DNA of 64,000 bases from Gallionella sp. (GTDB taxonomy: Bacteria; Pseudomonadota; Gammaproteobacteria; Burkholderiales; Gallionellaceae). This document shows positions 39,291-49,204 of the stretch, piece by piece. The stretch is from assembly GCA_025350705.1 (NCBI GenBank), contig JANXXH010000051.1, positions 1-64,000 of the forward strand. Direction: 5' to 3'. The notes beneath the pieces are model-generated. The model did no database searches and was not told the DNA's origin. It was given only the letters and a program-made list of their open reading frames with translations. The position numbers and the translations under genes are program-made. The first letter of the stretch is position 1. Every line of letters begins with the position of its first letter.

Positions 39291-39932
39291 GTGGCTGCGC
39301 CGTTGTGGATTTTTGATCTGGACAACACGCTGCATGATGCGACGCCGCACATCTTTCCGCACATCAACCGCAGCATGACGGAATACGTCCAGAAACATCT
39401 GCAACTGAACGAGGCGGCGGCAAACGATTTACGTGTGCATTACTGGCAGCGCTATGGCGCGACCATGAGCGGCTTGATGCGCAATCACGGTACCGACCCG
39501 GATCATTTTTTGTGGCACACGCACCAGTTTCCGGACTTGCCGCAAATGGTGTTGCGCAAACCGCGCTTGCGCCATGTGCTGAAAAGTTTGCCGGGAAAAA
39601 AAGCGGTGTTCTCGAATGCGCCGCAACATTATGCGCAAGCGGTGCTGAAGTTGTTGCGCATCGATGACATGTTCGATGATGTGGTGGCAGTAGAGCACAC
39701 TCGCTATCGCCCCAAGCCGGACAACTACGGTTTCATGCGATTGTTGAGGCGACATCGCATGCGAGCCGCGCAATGTGTGATGGTGGAAGATTGCCTGGAG
39801 AACTTGCGCACCGCAAAACGGCTGGGGATGCGCACGGTGTGGGTAAGCGCTTGCAGCAAAGGCGCGCCGTATGTAGACGTGAAGATTCGCGATGTGATGC
39901 AGTTGCCAAGCGTTCAGAGTCGCTTGGCTTAA
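39291..39932 (+). CDS. HAD-family pyrimidine 5'-nucleotidase
   Basis: A 213-residue HAD hydrolase of the SDT1/YjjG-like pyrimidine 5'-nucleotidase group. Motif I is FDLDNTLHDA, motif II VFSNAP, motif III in RYRPKPDNYG and motif IV MVEDCLENL. The helical cap follows motif I. The start is GTG at 39291, 3 bp from argB, and the two are found side by side in other betaproteobacteria. The substrate is inferred from family, probably UMP/CMP-like nucleotides. Confidence 0.9.
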   Translation: MAAPLWIFDLDNTLHDATPHIFPHINRSMTEYVQKHLQLNEAAANDLRVHYWQRYGATMSGLMRNHGTDPDHFLWHTHQFPDLPQMVLRKPRLRHVLKSLPGKKAVFSNAPQHYAQAVLKLLRIDDMFDDVVAVEHTRYRPKPDNYGFMRLLRRHRMRAAQCVMVEDCLENLRTAKRLGMRTVWVSACSKGAPYVDVKIRDVMQLPSVQSRLA

Positions 39933-39939
39933 ATACAAA

Positions 39940-40000
39940 CCCTCTCCCGGCCTTTGGCCACCCTCTCCTGCTTGCGGGAGTGGGGTTGGGGGAGAGGGTG
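39940..40000. repeat. CCTCTCCC-type dispersed repeat
   Basis: It has CCCTCTCCCGG...CCACCCTCTCC, then TTGCGGGAG and GGGTTGGGGGAGAGGG, forming a hairpin. It is the same class as 414-464. It lies between the nucleotidase gene and slmA and could attenuate read-through. Confidence 0.7.
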
Positions 40001-40018
40001 TTTGATAAAGGGGGAATC

Positions 40019-40597
40019 ATGGCCGCAAAACCAGGCGAGAGAAAGTTGCAGATACTGCAAACCGTGGCGCACATGCTGGAGCAGCCCAAGGGCGAGAAGA
40101 TCACTACGGCTGCCTTGGCTGCGCGACTGGAGCTTTCCGAAGCAGCGTTGTATCGCCACTTCGCCAGCAAAGCGCAGATGTTCGAGGGTCTGATCGAATT
40201 CATCGAGCAGACCGTGTTCGGCCTGATCAACAAGATCACGCAGGATGAAAAGAGCGGCTTGAAACAGATCGAATCGACTCTGGTCATGTTGCTCAGCTTT
40301 GCGGAAAAGAATCGCGGCATGACGCGCGTGCTGATCGGCGACGCACTGGTGAATGAGGACGAGCGTTTGCAGAATCGCATCAATCAATTGCTGGATCGCA
40401 TCGAAGCCACGCTCAAACAATCGCTGCGCATGGCAGCGACACAAGGCGAGATGGGCGCGGAAGTGGATGTGGGCGCACACGCCAATCTGCTGGTGTGTTA
40501 CGTGATAGGCCGCTGGACACAGTTCGCCAAGAGCGGTTTCACGCGCGAACCGATGGCGCAGTGGCCGGCGCAACTGGCAATCCTTTTGCATAAATAA
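40019..40597 (+). CDS. slmA: Nucleoid occlusion factor SlmA
   Basis: SlmA is a TetR-fold protein that binds specific chromosomal sites and stops FtsZ assembly over the nucleoid. The 192-residue protein starts MAAKPGERKLQILQ at 40019 with GGGGGA upstream; a longer frame from 39773 crosses a repeat and the previous gene and is rejected. The helix-turn-helix is TAALAARLELSEAALYRHF. The family position next to argB and a nucleotidase is common in betaproteobacteria. Its target FtsZ, with an intact C-terminal peptide, is in the same window. Confidence 0.93.
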   Translation: MAAKPGERKLQILQTVAHMLEQPKGEKITTAALAARLELSEAALYRHFASKAQMFEGLIEFIEQTVFGLINKITQDEKSGLKQIESTLVMLLSFAEKNRGMTRVLIGDALVNEDERLQNRINQLLDRIEATLKQSLRMAATQGEMGAEVDVGAHANLLVCYVIGRWTQFAKSGFTREPMAQWPAQLAILLHK

Positions 40598-40610
40598 CCA
40601 AGGCTAAAAA

Positions 40611-41723
40611 ATGATTTTGATTTTAGGTTCCAACGTCAGCGAACAATCCCCGGAGTACAAACAACTGACGGCACACCTGGCCAAACTGCCGGGCATCCAG
40701 ACACGCGTGCATGTCGAGCGCGGCAGCGAAAAAACGCTGACGGAAATCTACCTGATCGGCAACACCCAGTCGCTGGACATCGAAGACATGCGCAGCTTGC
40801 CGTGCGTCGAGCGCGTGGTGCGCGTGTCCGAGGAATACCGCATCCTCGGGCGACACAAGGACGACCAGCGTCCCACCCATTTCGAATACAACGGCGTGCG
40901 CTTCGGGCAAGACACGCTGCACGTGTTCGCCGGGCTGTGCGCGGTGGACAACCGCGAGCATGTCGAGATCATGATGAAGGCCGTCGCGGACGCGGGGCAG
41001 GTGTGCACGCGCATGGGTGCCTACAAGCCGCGCACCAGCCCGTATGCGTTCCAGGGTCATGGCAAGAATTGTCTGCCTTATGTGTTCGAGTTGGCGGGCA
41101 AATACGGCATCAAGGTGATCGCGATGGAGATCACCCACGAATCGCATCTCAATGAGATCAATGAAGCGCTGCACCAGACCGGCGATCCGACCGGTGTGAT
41201 GCTGCAGATCGGCACGCGCAACACGCAGAACTTCGAGCTGCTGAAGATCGTCGGGCGCCAAACCGAAATGCCCATCCTGCTCAAGCGCGGCTTCGGCATC
41301 ACGCTGGACGAATCGCTGAACGCGGCGGAATACCTCGCCTCGGAAGGTAACCGCAACGTGGTGTTCGGCCTGCGCGGCATGAAGACCAACATGGGCGACC
41401 CGCACCGCAACTTCGTCGATTTCTCGCACGTGCCGGTAGTCAAGCGATTAACGCGCATGCCGGTGTGCATCGACCCGTCGCACTCGGTAGGATCTAGACA
41501 ATCATCACCGGACGGCATCCTCGACATGATGCACGTCACCGCACAAGGCATCGTTGCGGGCGCGAACATGGTGCTGGTAGATTTTCATCCCGCCCCGCCC
41601 AAGGCGCTGGTGGATGGCCCGCAGGCGATGCTGCTGAAAGAGCTGCCGTATTTTCTGGAAGATGTGCAGATCGCGCGCGGGGCTTATCTCAAGCGCGTCG
41701 AGTTACGTCAGCAGCAAGTTTGA
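40611..41723 (+). CDS. aroF: 3-deoxy-7-phosphoheptulonate (DAHP) synthase with N-terminal ferredoxin-like domain
   Basis: The enzyme joins phosphoenolpyruvate and erythrose 4-phosphate at the start of the shikimate pathway. The 370-residue sequence has a ferredoxin-like or ACT-like regulatory domain (about 1-75) and a type I beta catalytic barrel with CAVDNREH, KPRTSPYAFQG, LKRGFG and DPSHSVGSR. The N-terminal domain in such enzymes mediates feedback by aromatic amino acids. The gene is 13 bp downstream of slmA and convergent with the molybdenum operon. aroF is used here as a general symbol. Confidence 0.9.
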   Translation: MILILGSNVSEQSPEYKQLTAHLAKLPGIQTRVHVERGSEKTLTEIYLIGNTQSLDIEDMRSLPCVERVVRVSEEYRILGRHKDDQRPTHFEYNGVRFGQDTLHVFAGLCAVDNREHVEIMMKAVADAGQVCTRMGAYKPRTSPYAFQGHGKNCLPYVFELAGKYGIKVIAMEITHESHLNEINEALHQTGDPTGVMLQIGTRNTQNFELLKIVGRQTEMPILLKRGFGITLDESLNAAEYLASEGNRNVVFGLRGMKTNMGDPHRNFVDFSHVPVVKRLTRMPVCIDPSHSVGSRQSSPDGILDMMHVTAQGIVAGANMVLVDFHPAPPKALVDGPQAMLLKELPYFLEDVQIARGAYLKRVELRQQQV

Positions 41724-41769
41724 TTTCGGGAGAGGATCTCTCTACTCCACTATACAAATCGAGAATCTT

Positions 41770-42408
41770 TCACAGATTTTGCAGATCGCCGGGAATATCG
41801 ATGTCAGCAAAGATTCCGGCATCGTTGATCTTGATATCCACGACTTTGGATTTATCGCGCTCCAGCAAACGTCGTGCTCCGGTATCGCCCTGCAGCGCCA
41901 GCAATTCATCGCGGTAATGAGAGGCAAACCCGACCGGATGGCCGCGCCTGCCAGCGCGGGAGGGAGCAGCGAGAGCCGCACCGGCTGACAGCGCACTGCA
42001 CACTCCCGAAATCGCTGCCGCAGGTACAGCAGGCATATCGGCCAGCCCGATCAGCCAACCTTTGGCATCGCGGTTTGCGTGAATACCGCAGGCGAGGCTG
42101 GCAGCCATTCCCTGCGCGGCATCCGCACAGGCTATCCAGCGGATCGTCCCTGACTTGATCGCGCTCAACGCCGATTCGATCGCGCTGCAAAATGTTTCCG
42201 CTCCCGGCCTGACAACCACGCTGACATGACCGAACGTATCCAGCCAGAACCACAAACTGTGCGCGGCGAGCGGCAATGTCACGCCGCGCAGCGTCAGCGG
42301 ATGCAGCAGCTTGTCCGAACCGAAGCGTTGCGAGGTACCCGCTGCCAGCACGATGGCGGCGATGCCGCCCTGATTAGACCCAAGATCGTCAGACACAGCA
42401 TCGATCAA
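41770..42408 (-). CDS. Molybdenum cofactor nucleotidyltransferase (MocA-like)
   Basis: A 212-residue nucleotidyltransferase of the MobA/MocA fold. The NTP-binding motif [18 protein letters not shown] is clear, and the metal site is in [10 protein letters not shown]. By family and by place it probably attaches CMP to molybdopterin for the hydroxylase encoded next to it, whose gene it overlaps by 4 nt. A role with another nucleotide cannot be ruled out. It is the last gene of the operon. Confidence 0.87.
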   Translation of the reverse strand: MIDAVSDDLGSNQGGIAAIVLAAGTSQRFGSDKLLHPLTLRGVTLPLAAHSLWFWLDTFGHVSVVVRPGAETFCSAIESALSAIKSGTIRWIACADAAQGMAASLACGIHANRDAKGWLIGLADMPAVPAAAISGVCSALSAGAALAAPSRAGRRGHPVGFASHYRDELLALQGDTGARRLLERDKSKVVDIKINDAGIFADIDIPGDLQNL

Positions 42409-44624
42409 GCAAATGTTTCCTTGTCGAACGGCATGCGGCGCAAGCGCTTGCCGGTCAGCTTGAACAGCGCGTTGGCCACTGCCGGTGCGATCGGCGGTGT
42501 GCCCGGCTCACCTATGCCGGTGGGTGGTTCGCTACTGGACACGATATGCACCTCGACCTGCGGCATCTCGGAAAAACGCAGCGGCGTGTAGTCGTGGAAA
42601 TTGGATTGCACCACGCGGCCTTTGTCCAGAGTGATTGCGCCATGCAACGCGGCGGAAAGTCCGTAGACGATGCCGCCTTCGATCTGCTGGCGCACGCCGT
42701 CCGGGTTGATCACCATGCCGCAATCCACTGCAGCGACCACGCGATGCACGCGCACCTTGCCGTTCTCCAGCGACACTTCGGCGATCTCCGCCACATAGCT
42801 GTCGAACGACTTGTGCACCGCCACACCGTAAGCACAACCCGCAGCCAATTTCTTTTTGCCCCAGTCGGCCTTGTCCGCAGCCAGTTGCAACACACCCCGG
42901 TAACGCGAAGTGACTGGCAGGTTGGCTAGCCGGTAGGCGAGCGGATCCTTGCCGGCCAGATGCGCGAGTTCGTCTATCATCGTCTCGACCACGAACGCCG
43001 TATGCGAGTGGCCCACCGAGCGCCACCACTGCACAGGCACTTCATTCTTCGGGCTATGCAACTCGACCTGCAGATTGGGTATCACGTAGGGCAGGGTCGC
43101 CGCGCCCTCCACCGAAGTGACATCGACGCCGTTCTGGATCAGGAAAGATGCGAACGCAGTATCGGCAATGATGGACTGCCCGACCAGCGTGTGTTTCCAC
43201 GCCAGCGGCTTGCCGTCCTTCGCGATGCCCGCTTCGATGTTATCTGACCACATCGGCCGGTAGTTGCCGCCGCGCATGTCGTCCTCGCGCGTCCACACCA
43301 CCTTGACCGGTTGTGCCACTGCCATCGCCACCTGCACCGCCTCGATGACAAAATCGGAGCGCGGATTGGCGCGCCGACCGAAACCGCCACCGAGAAAAGT
43401 GGTATGGATCTCCACCTGTTCCGGCTTGAGCCCCGCAGTCTTGGCCGCCATCATCGCATCCATGGTCTGCATCTGCGTGCCGGTCCAGATGCTGCAGTGA
43501 TCTGGCTTAAGGTCCACCACCACGTTGAGCGGCTCCATCGCGGCGTGTGCCAGATAAGGTATCTCATACTCGGCACTCACGGTCTTGTGCGCCTTCTTGA
43601 AACCCTGCACGGTATCGCCATCCTTGCGCGCCACGGCACCCGGCGTCTTTGCCAGCGCAAGGAATTCCGCGCGCATCTTCGCAGTGGAAAGCGCCGCACC
43701 CGGCCCTTCATCCCATTCGATCTCCAGCAGGTCGCGCGCCGTCTTGGCCGGCCAGAACCCGCTTGCCGCAACCGCGATCCCGGTCGGCACCTGATACACA
43801 CCCTGCACGCCCGGCAGCTTGTGCGCCTCGGTCGCGTCGAAGCGCTTCACCTTGCCGCCGAACACCGGGCTGCGCGCGATCAACACAGTCAGCATGCCGG
43901 GCAGATAAACGTCCAGGCCGAACTGCGCAGTGCCGTTGATCTTGGCCGGCGTATCGAGACGCTTGGTCGCCTTGCCGATGATCTTGAAATCCTTGGGCGA
44001 CTTGAGCTTGACGTCATCAGGCAACGGCAGTTTTGCCGCGGCATCGGCCACCTTGCCATAACTCGATCTCTTGCCGCTGCCGACATGGATCACCTGGCTG
44101 TTCTCGGCATGACATTCGCTTTCCGGCACGCCCCATTGCTGGGCCGCCGCACGGACCAGCAAAGTCCTGGCATTGGCGCCGACGCGCCGCATCTGCTCCC
44201 ACGACGACGGAATGCTGGAACTGCCGCCCGTCAATTGCATCGGCATGGCCGTGTGATTATAAACCGCGGCCACCGGTGCGGACTCGACGCTGATGCGGCT
44301 CCAGTCGGCTTCCAGTTCCTCCGCGATCAGCATCGGCAGCGAGGTGTAAACACCCTGCCCCATCTCGGACTTGTTGACGATGATGGTGATGTTGTCGTCC
44401 GCTGCGATGCGGATGAAAGCGTTGGGCGGATATACCGGCTTAGGCGGCGCATCGGCGGCATAAGCGCGGCCGCCTTTGATCGGCAAATAAAAGCCGATCA
44501 CCAATCCGCCCATCAATGCGGTGGAATCCTTCAGGAATTTTCTGCGCGAAGGATTTTGTGTGGCCATGTTATTTATTTGTTTTTTTAATTGTCTTTCAAT
44601 TTTATTTTCGATCAGCTTGTTCAT
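42405..44624 (-). CDS. iorB: Molybdenum hydroxylase large subunit (isoquinoline 1-oxidoreductase beta type), Tat-exported
   Basis: A 739-residue molybdopterin-binding subunit of the xanthine oxidase family. A twin-arginine signal ([10 protein letters not shown] with a following hydrophobic stretch) shows it is sent folded to the periplasm. Typical cofactor stretches are [31 protein letters not shown] and [18 protein letters not shown] with the late catalytic Glu in GEPG. The start at 44624 overlaps iorA as ATGA; an ATG at 44567 is possible but has no Shine-Dalgarno. The substrate is unknown: an aldehyde or N-heterocycle is expected. Confidence 0.88.
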   Translation of the reverse strand: MNKLIENKIERQLKKQINNMATQNPSRRKFLKDSTALMGGLVIGFYLPIKGGRAYAADAPPKPVYPPNAFIRIAADDNITIIVNKSEMGQGVYTSLPMLIAEELEADWSRISVESAPVAAVYNHTAMPMQLTGGSSSIPSSWEQMRRVGANARTLLVRAAAQQWGVPESECHAENSQVIHVGSGKRSSYGKVADAAAKLPLPDDVKLKSPKDFKIIGKATKRLDTPAKINGTAQFGLDVYLPGMLTVLIARSPVFGGKVKRFDATEAHKLPGVQGVYQVPTGIAVAASGFWPAKTARDLLEIEWDEGPGAALSTAKMRAEFLALAKTPGAVARKDGDTVQGFKKAHKTVSAEYEIPYLAHAAMEPLNVVVDLKPDHCSIWTGTQMQTMDAMMAAKTAGLKPEQVEIHTTFLGGGFGRRANPRSDFVIEAVQVAMAVAQPVKVVWTREDDMRGGNYRPMWSDNIEAGIAKDGKPLAWKHTLVGQSIIADTAFASFLIQNGVDVTSVEGAATLPYVIPNLQVELHSPKNEVPVQWWRSVGHSHTAFVVETMIDELAHLAGKDPLAYRLANLPVTSRYRGVLQLAADKADWGKKKLAAGCAYGVAVHKSFDSYVAEIAEVSLENGKVRVHRVVAAVDCGMVINPDGVRQQIEGGIVYGLSAALHGAITLDKGRVVQSNFHDYTPLRFSEMPQVEVHIVSSSEPPTGIGEPGTPPIAPAVANALFKLTGKRLRRMPFDKETFA

Positions 44625-45106
44625 TTGGTACCTCCGCTTTGTTCGGCCAGGATCGGATGTTTCGCTACCTTCTGGATCGCCGTGCGGATGCGGTTATAAG
44701 TGCCGCAGCGGCACAGGATGCCATCCATCGCGGCAGTGATCTCTGCTTCGCTGGGGTGCGGAATCTCATTGAGCAGCGCGGTGGCCGCCATGATCTGTCC
44801 GGACTGGCAGTAGCCGCACTGCGGCACGTCCACTTCCTGCCAGGCCGCCTGCACGGATTTGCCCAGCGCGGTTTCGGCCAGACCTTCGATGGTGGTGACC
44901 TGCTTGCCGCTTGCCATCGACACTGGCGTCTGACATGAGCGAATCGCGCGGCCATCCAGATGCACGGTGCAGGCGCCGCACTGCGCCATGCCGCAACCAT
45001 ATTTGGTGCCGGTCAGTTGCAGATGATCGCGCAACACCCACAGCAAGGGCGTACTGGGGTCGGCATCGACCTTGGTCTTTTTTCCATTGATAGTTAACGT
45101 GATCAT
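44621..45106 (-). CDS. iorA: Molybdenum hydroxylase [2Fe-2S] subunit
   Basis: A small iron-sulfur subunit that passes electrons from the molybdenum site. It has the plant-type cluster motif [23 protein letters not shown] and the second cluster motif [10 protein letters not shown] ... [12 protein letters not shown]. The start is ATG at 45106 with AGGAGG seven bases before; a GTG six bases earlier is less well spaced. The subunit has no signal and must travel with the Tat-bearing large subunit. It overlaps the XdhC-like gene and iorB by 4 nt each. Confidence 0.93.
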   Translation of the reverse strand: MITLTINGKKTKVDADPSTPLLWVLRDHLQLTGTKYGCGMAQCGACTVHLDGRAIRSCQTPVSMASGKQVTTIEGLAETALGKSVQAAWQEVDVPQCGYCQSGQIMAATALLNEIPHPSEAEITAAMDGILCRCGTYNRIRTAIQKVAKHPILAEQSGGTK

Positions 45107-46128
45107 GAGCACACCTCCTGATTGTTGGGTTGAGCCAGGTTTATTGATTGAACCTGATTGGCAGAAAAAGCAGGTTGTTTTGTTTCAGCAGACTGATTAC
45201 GAATCGAGATCAAATGCGCGAGTATCGACACCGCGATCTCCGGCGGCGTACGGCTGCCGATGTTCAAGCCCACCGGCCCGTGCAGACGGGCGATTTCTTC
45301 AGCAGTAAGATCGAACAATGCCAGCCGCTCGCGGCGCTTTGCATTATTGGCCTGCGAGCCTAGCGCGCCGACATAGAACGCCGAAGACTTCAGCGCCTCG
45401 AGCAGCGCCATATCATCCAGCTTGGGATCATGCGTCAGCGCGATGATCACGGTCGAGCCATCAGCTTGCAGTGCCTGCACCGCATCGTCGGGCATCTCGC
45501 TCATCAGCGTAGTGTCCGGCACGTCCCAGGTCGCGCGCATCTCCGCGCGCGGGTCGCACACGTACACCTGGTAGTCGAGCGCTTGCGCCATGCGTGCGAG
45601 ATAGGCAGAAGTCTGGCCCGCGCCGATGATCAACATGCGCCAGCGCGGGCCGTGAATCGTGGATAGCGCCGCGCCATCGAAAGTGAAGCTATCGCCGCGG
45701 CTGGCATCGGCCAGCACGGTCTGCAATGAATTGAAATTTAATGTGCGCCTGATCAGCCGGTGTGCACTGACCAGCTGCAGCACCTGCCCCACCCATTCGG
45801 ATTCTTGTACCGGTTCCACGACCACGCGTATCACGCCGCCGCACGGCAACCTGAACCGTTTGGCTTCTTCCTTGGTGACACCGTAGGTGATCATCTCGCA
45901 GCGATCGATCGGCAATGAGCCGCGCTGTGCACGCAACACCAAGTCATCCTCTATGCAGCCGCCCGACACCGAGCCCACTGCCAGACCGTCTCCGCGCAGC
46001 GCGAGCATCGCGCCCGGCGGACGCGGGCTGGAGCCGAAGGTTTCCACCACCGTCACCAACCACAGCGGCAGATCCCCTGCTTGCCATTCCCTCAAAGATT
46101 TGAGTACGGAAAGATCAATGCTATCCAT
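45103..46128 (-). CDS. XdhC/CoxI family molybdenum cofactor maturation factor
   Basis: A 341-residue protein with the XdhC_CoxI domain (about 12-80, [13 protein letters not shown] and [11 protein letters not shown]) and a C-terminal Rossmann domain ([32 protein letters not shown]). Such proteins bind and insert sulfurated molybdenum cofactor into hydroxylases. It is first in the operon, with its stop overlapping iorA. The last 25 residues are a polar tail of no known role. The gap upstream (to 46376) holds paired palindromes and is the likely operon promoter region. Confidence 0.92.
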   Translation of the reverse strand: MDSIDLSVLKSLREWQAGDLPLWLVTVVETFGSSPRPPGAMLALRGDGLAVGSVSGGCIEDDLVLRAQRGSLPIDRCEMITYGVTKEEAKRFRLPCGGVIRVVVEPVQESEWVGQVLQLVSAHRLIRRTLNFNSLQTVLADASRGDSFTFDGAALSTIHGPRWRMLIIGAGQTSAYLARMAQALDYQVYVCDPRAEMRATWDVPDTTLMSEMPDDAVQALQADGSTVIIALTHDPKLDDMALLEALKSSAFYVGALGSQANNAKRRERLALFDLTAEEIARLHGPVGLNIGSRTPPEIAVSILAHLISIRNQSAETKQPAFSANQVQSINLAQPNNQEVCS

Positions 46129-46376
46129 AGTGCCTCTTGTTGCAGTTTTACTCCCGGGCTGCGGTTATTCTCCCGGCGTTTGCAATCGTTGCATCAGGTG
46201 CTGCTTGCAATAGGTCGTCTGTGTTGTTCGCATAATTTCGCAAATCATCACTGCAAATTTATATTCAATATTCGCAACACGATTTATACAAGTATTTCGA
46301 ATGATCCGATATAGGAAAATTCCTACCGAAAGGAAGGAAATTTCCTATGTAGCGTACTAAAGTTTTATTTTCAATT
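46129..46376. promoter_or_regulatory. AT-rich leader of the molybdenum operon with two adjacent palindromes
   Basis: AGGAAAATTCCT and the perfect AGGAAATTTCCT lie together at 46311-46352, within an overall inverted repeat TATAGGAAA...TTTCCTATG. They could be a binding site for the operon, or a terminator-like fold for the DUF1353 gene upstream. The rest of the gap shows no gene. Confidence 0.45.
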
Positions 46377-46805
46377 TCACGGCACACAACCCTCTGGCGC
46401 TCTGGTAACCGGACGCTTGTCGGCCGGGTCAGCAGCCGGATCTGCAAAAAGTCGTACACCCTGGTAAACCAACCATGCACGCAATGACCACATGCCGTCT
46501 TCTTTGCATATTTTTTGCAGGATGCGATCCGCGGCCTGTCTGTTAACGCGGTGTTCCAGATAACTCTCCCGCATCAACTGGTAAAGTGCATCATGAACCA
46601 ATGATCCCCGCATGAATGTCAAGGTATCGATTGTCGGCCCTGACGGCCCATCCCAGGCATATCCTTCCGCAATGGTTAAGTTTCCGTTGGTGTCGAGGTC
46701 TATGTATTCAGTGTTGATAGCCGTGTTTGGTTTTATGTCTATGACGACCTTGTAAGCTTCCTTGAGCTGGTACTTATATCCCCCGTTGTATGCTATGCAC
46801 TTCAC
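46377..46805 (-). CDS. DUF1353-like protein (phage-associated family)
   Basis: A 142-residue protein. The core GYAWDGPSGPTIDTLTFMRG, LVHDALYQLMRES, ADRILQKIC and SLRAWLVYQGVRLF follows the DUF1353 pattern found in phage and prophage genes of unknown function. The start is GTG at 46805 with AGAGG six bases upstream. The Pro-rich tail is unusual. No other clear phage genes surround it, so it is probably an isolated remnant or a moved gene. It overlaps a small ORF upstream. Confidence 0.72.
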   Translation of the reverse strand: MKCIAYNGGYKYQLKEAYKVVIDIKPNTAINTEYIDLDTNGNLTIAEGYAWDGPSGPTIDTLTFMRGSLVHDALYQLMRESYLEHRVNRQAADRILQKICKEDGMWSLRAWLVYQGVRLFADPAADPADKRPVTRAPEGCVP

Positions 46806-46953
46806 ATAAAACCTCTGTGTTGTTGATGCCGTTGCCGATCATCGCGCTGAAGTCTTCCTTGACTGTGTCTTTGATTATTCGCTCGTTGTAGCAGAAGAAT
46901 GGTCGCGACAGGTAAACGTTGTGCGGGAAAAACGAATACTGGATTTGTTGCAT
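46774..46953 (-). CDS. Small ORF of 59 residues, unknown
   Basis: It starts with ATG at 46953 after GGGGAGGTGA, a good Shine-Dalgarno, and ends 32 nt inside the DUF1353 gene. The peptide (MQQIQYSFFPHNVYLSRPFF...) has no recognised domain. Good start signals and coupling to the next gene are the only support. Confidence 0.4.
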   Translation of the reverse strand: MQQIQYSFFPHNVYLSRPFFCYNERIIKDTVKEDFSAMIGNGINNTEVLCEVHSIQRGI

Positions 46954-47043
46954 GTTTCGTTCACCTCCCCAGGTAGTTCCGAACTGCACGGGATGAAGCG
47001 TAAGAATAATGAACAACCGGCCTTAATGGCACGCTACCGAAAC

Positions 47044-47063
47044 AGCCCGGTGGTTACCGGGCT
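47044..47063. terminator. Hairpin at the end of the first ParA-like gene
   Basis: AGCCCGGT, loop, ACCGGGCT. The stop codon of the ParA-like gene lies in the loop. T-rich bases follow on both strands, more so on the plus strand (TTTCTT), so it may work in both directions. Confidence 0.55.
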
Positions 47064-47929
47064 TTCTTGAGGATAGGTTTACGCGAGAGATTTACTTCCA
47101 GCGCATCCCGGTACGACTGAGTCAGTGATGATTGATTATCCGCATTGCGCTGCAGGGGAGAGTGCCACGCTTTTCCGGCCGAACGTTTGGCGATTCCGCT
47201 CGAGCGATTTGCAACGAATTTTCTGGATTCTTCTATGTTCACGACATTGTCTTCGACATCCTCAACCTGACTGATCTGAAGCTCTCCGTCCAGCCACTTC
47301 AGGATCGGCATGAGCTCCTGCCTTTCCGCATAGGTTTGTGCTTCATCCATTTCAAACACACCCAGACCCTGTTCCGAGGCGTGGATAAAGTTGTCCGAAT
47401 CGCTGATGCTGGTGAGGAAGGGCAGCTTCAGGGAAGCGAGAAAATCTTCCAGCGATCTGCGGGCTGGGGCATCGCTGCGCATCCGATTGGCAACCACTGC
47501 GATATTGGTCTTGGCGACACCGGCTCCGCCGATCAGAAACATCTCTTTGATAAAATCGGCAGTGGCGTGGATGTCGATCGGGGATGGCGTGACCGGAACC
47601 ACGATGTAGTTCGATCTGCGCACCATCTCCTGCAACAACAACCCCTTCACTCCGGAAGGCGCATCAATGACCAGCACCTCGGTGCCGGCAGGAACCCACT
47701 TTTGCAGATTGTGCAGGGTACTGGCACCTTTGGGGGGAGCAGCATTGGCGCCGTGGATATTTATCGAGTGGTTGGGCCGTACCCGCAGCCATTGCAGGCA
47801 AGATCCCTGCGGGTCGTAATCCATGATGGTGGTTCTGAGTTTTTTGCTGGCGTAGTAGCTGGCGAGATTGGTGGTAAGGGTAGACTTCCCTGACCCTCCC
47901 TTGGAATTGATAATCAGTACAGTCAGCAT
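47054..47929 (-). CDS. Orphan ParA/MinD-family ATPase, downstream copy
   Basis: A 291-residue ATPase with the deviant Walker A INSKGGSGKSTLT (signature Lys and P-loop Lys), a switch I-like DYDPQGSCLQWL and Walker B VIDAPSG. These proteins form dynamic dimers that position plasmids, chromosomes or protein clusters. No parB gene or parS-like array is seen nearby. The closest relative is the next gene upstream (48122), with which it shares long blocks such as LKLPFLTSISDS and GLGVFEMDEA. Its C-terminal 50 residues are a basic, unstructured tail, different from the paralogue. Confidence 0.88.
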   Translation of the reverse strand: MLTVLIINSKGGSGKSTLTTNLASYYASKKLRTTIMDYDPQGSCLQWLRVRPNHSINIHGANAAPPKGASTLHNLQKWVPAGTEVLVIDAPSGVKGLLLQEMVRRSNYIVVPVTPSPIDIHATADFIKEMFLIGGAGVAKTNIAVVANRMRSDAPARRSLEDFLASLKLPFLTSISDSDNFIHASEQGLGVFEMDEAQTYAERQELMPILKWLDGELQISQVEDVEDNVVNIEESRKFVANRSSGIAKRSAGKAWHSPLQRNADNQSSLTQSYRDALEVNLSRKPILKKAR

Positions 47930-48070
47930 TGCGCGCCCCCCTTTCCGCGAATAGTGATCTAAAGTTATTCAGATCGAAATAAAATCCTCGATGTACCCAT
48001 GAAATCTACCCCACAAAACATACCCGATATTTAAACATAGTTTTAGCGATCAAGTCACATTATTTTAATA

Positions 48071-48085
48071 GGGGATCGGCTCCCC
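48071..48085 (-). terminator. Possible terminator between the two ParA-like genes
   Basis: A perfect GGGGA-GCCGA-TCCCC-type stem (minus strand), then TATTAAAAT. The T-run is weak, so read-through into the second ParA-like gene is likely. Confidence 0.4.
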
Positions 48086-48121
48086 GTAAAACACCCCCGC
48101 GTTTGCCTGTTTTTGGCACTA

Positions 48122-48919
48122 TCAGCTTTGCGGGGTGAGCGGCTTGAATCTCCCCGTAGCGCTGAGGAAGGTGACGTTTTGCGTACCCGTGCGGAATGCC
48201 GCAAGCTTTCTTGATCCTTCCAGGCTCACAGTCTTGTCCTCGATGCGCGACCCGAATCTGTTCGGGAATTGCCCGTTCAGCCATTTCATGATGGGCATGA
48301 GTTCGCGCCTTTCCGCAACGGTGGCGGCTTCGTCCATCTCGAACACACCCAGCCCCTTTGCAGAGGCGTGCAGATAAGTTTCCGAATCGCTGATGCTGGT
48401 GAGGAATGGCAGCTTCAGCGAATTTAGAAAACGCTCCAGCGATCCGTAAACCGGCGAGAAAGAGCTGCGCACGCGGTTGGCGACCACAGCGATCTTCGCC
48501 TTGGAATTGCGCGCGCCGCCGAACAGAAACAGCTCCTTGATAAAATCGGCGGTGGCGTGGATATCGATCGGGGATGGCGCTACGGGAATCACGATAAAGT
48601 TCGCTTTGCGCACCAGCTCCTGCAGCAACAGACCTTTCGCTCCGGCGGGCGCATCAATGATCACGACCTCGCTGTCTGCGGGAACCCATGCATGCATACT
48701 GCGCAGGGGAATGGCACCCTTGGTCGGCGCAGCGTTGGCGCCATGGATCTTCTCCGCATCATCGGGACGTATCCGCAGCCACTGTATGCTCGAGCCCTGC
48801 GGATCGTAATCCATGATCGCAGTCTTGAATTTCTTGCCGGCATAGTAGCTGGCAAGATTGGTCGTTATGGTGGTCTTCCCTGCCCCACCCTTGGAATTAA
48901 TGACAAGTATCGTCAGCAT
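48122..48919 (-). CDS. Orphan ParA/MinD-family ATPase, upstream copy
   Basis: A 265-residue paralogue of the adjacent gene. It has Walker A INSKGGAGKTTITTN, DYDPQGSSIQWL and VIIDAPAGAKGLLLQELV. The start is ATG at 48919 with GGAGG upstream; a frame up to 49060 adds 47 residues with no support. Both copies end in divergent tails (here SLEGSRKLAAFRTGTQN...). Two tandem but separately tailed copies suggest each positions a different cargo, or that they form a mixed dimer; this is inference. The gene is divergent from the H1-like gene at 49205. Confidence 0.88.
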   Translation of the reverse strand: MLTILVINSKGGAGKTTITTNLASYYAGKKFKTAIMDYDPQGSSIQWLRIRPDDAEKIHGANAAPTKGAIPLRSMHAWVPADSEVVIIDAPAGAKGLLLQELVRKANFIVIPVAPSPIDIHATADFIKELFLFGGARNSKAKIAVVANRVRSSFSPVYGSLERFLNSLKLPFLTSISDSETYLHASAKGLGVFEMDEAATVAERRELMPIMKWLNGQFPNRFGSRIEDKTVSLEGSRKLAAFRTGTQNVTFLSATGRFKPLTPQS

Positions 48920-49204
48920 TTTGCCTCCTTCCCTCTTGTTTCTTCGCAACCGAAGTGCTGGCCGCCAGTATCTAAATGTAGTCCGCAATCCGGGGGTCGC
49001 CGCCCGGCGAATAAGACAACGCTGCCCGAAAACATCCCGCCTACGAGAATTATGCGGCAACCATAGTGCATTGATAGGCTAGAGTCAAATATTAGTTGGA
49101 ACTTATTGACTGCCATGACTTGCATCAATAACATGGAGCAAAGCTGGGTTCCGGTATTTCTAAGTTCCGGTATTTCTAATATTTTTATTAGATGAGGTGA
49201 CAAA

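Noticed and set aside
39773-40018. An N-terminal extension of SlmA of about 80 residues
   Set aside because: It would overlap the preceding gene and run through a CCTCTCCC repeat. The ATG at 40019 has a good Shine-Dalgarno and matches the family N-terminus.
43311-44588. A 425-residue open frame on the plus strand
   Set aside because: It is antisense to the molybdenum hydroxylase large subunit gene and has no recognisable domain.
48920-49060. A 47-residue N-terminal extension of the upstream ParA-like ATPase
   Set aside because: The ATG at 48919 has GGAGG upstream and places the Walker A motif at the usual distance from the start, as in the paralogue.
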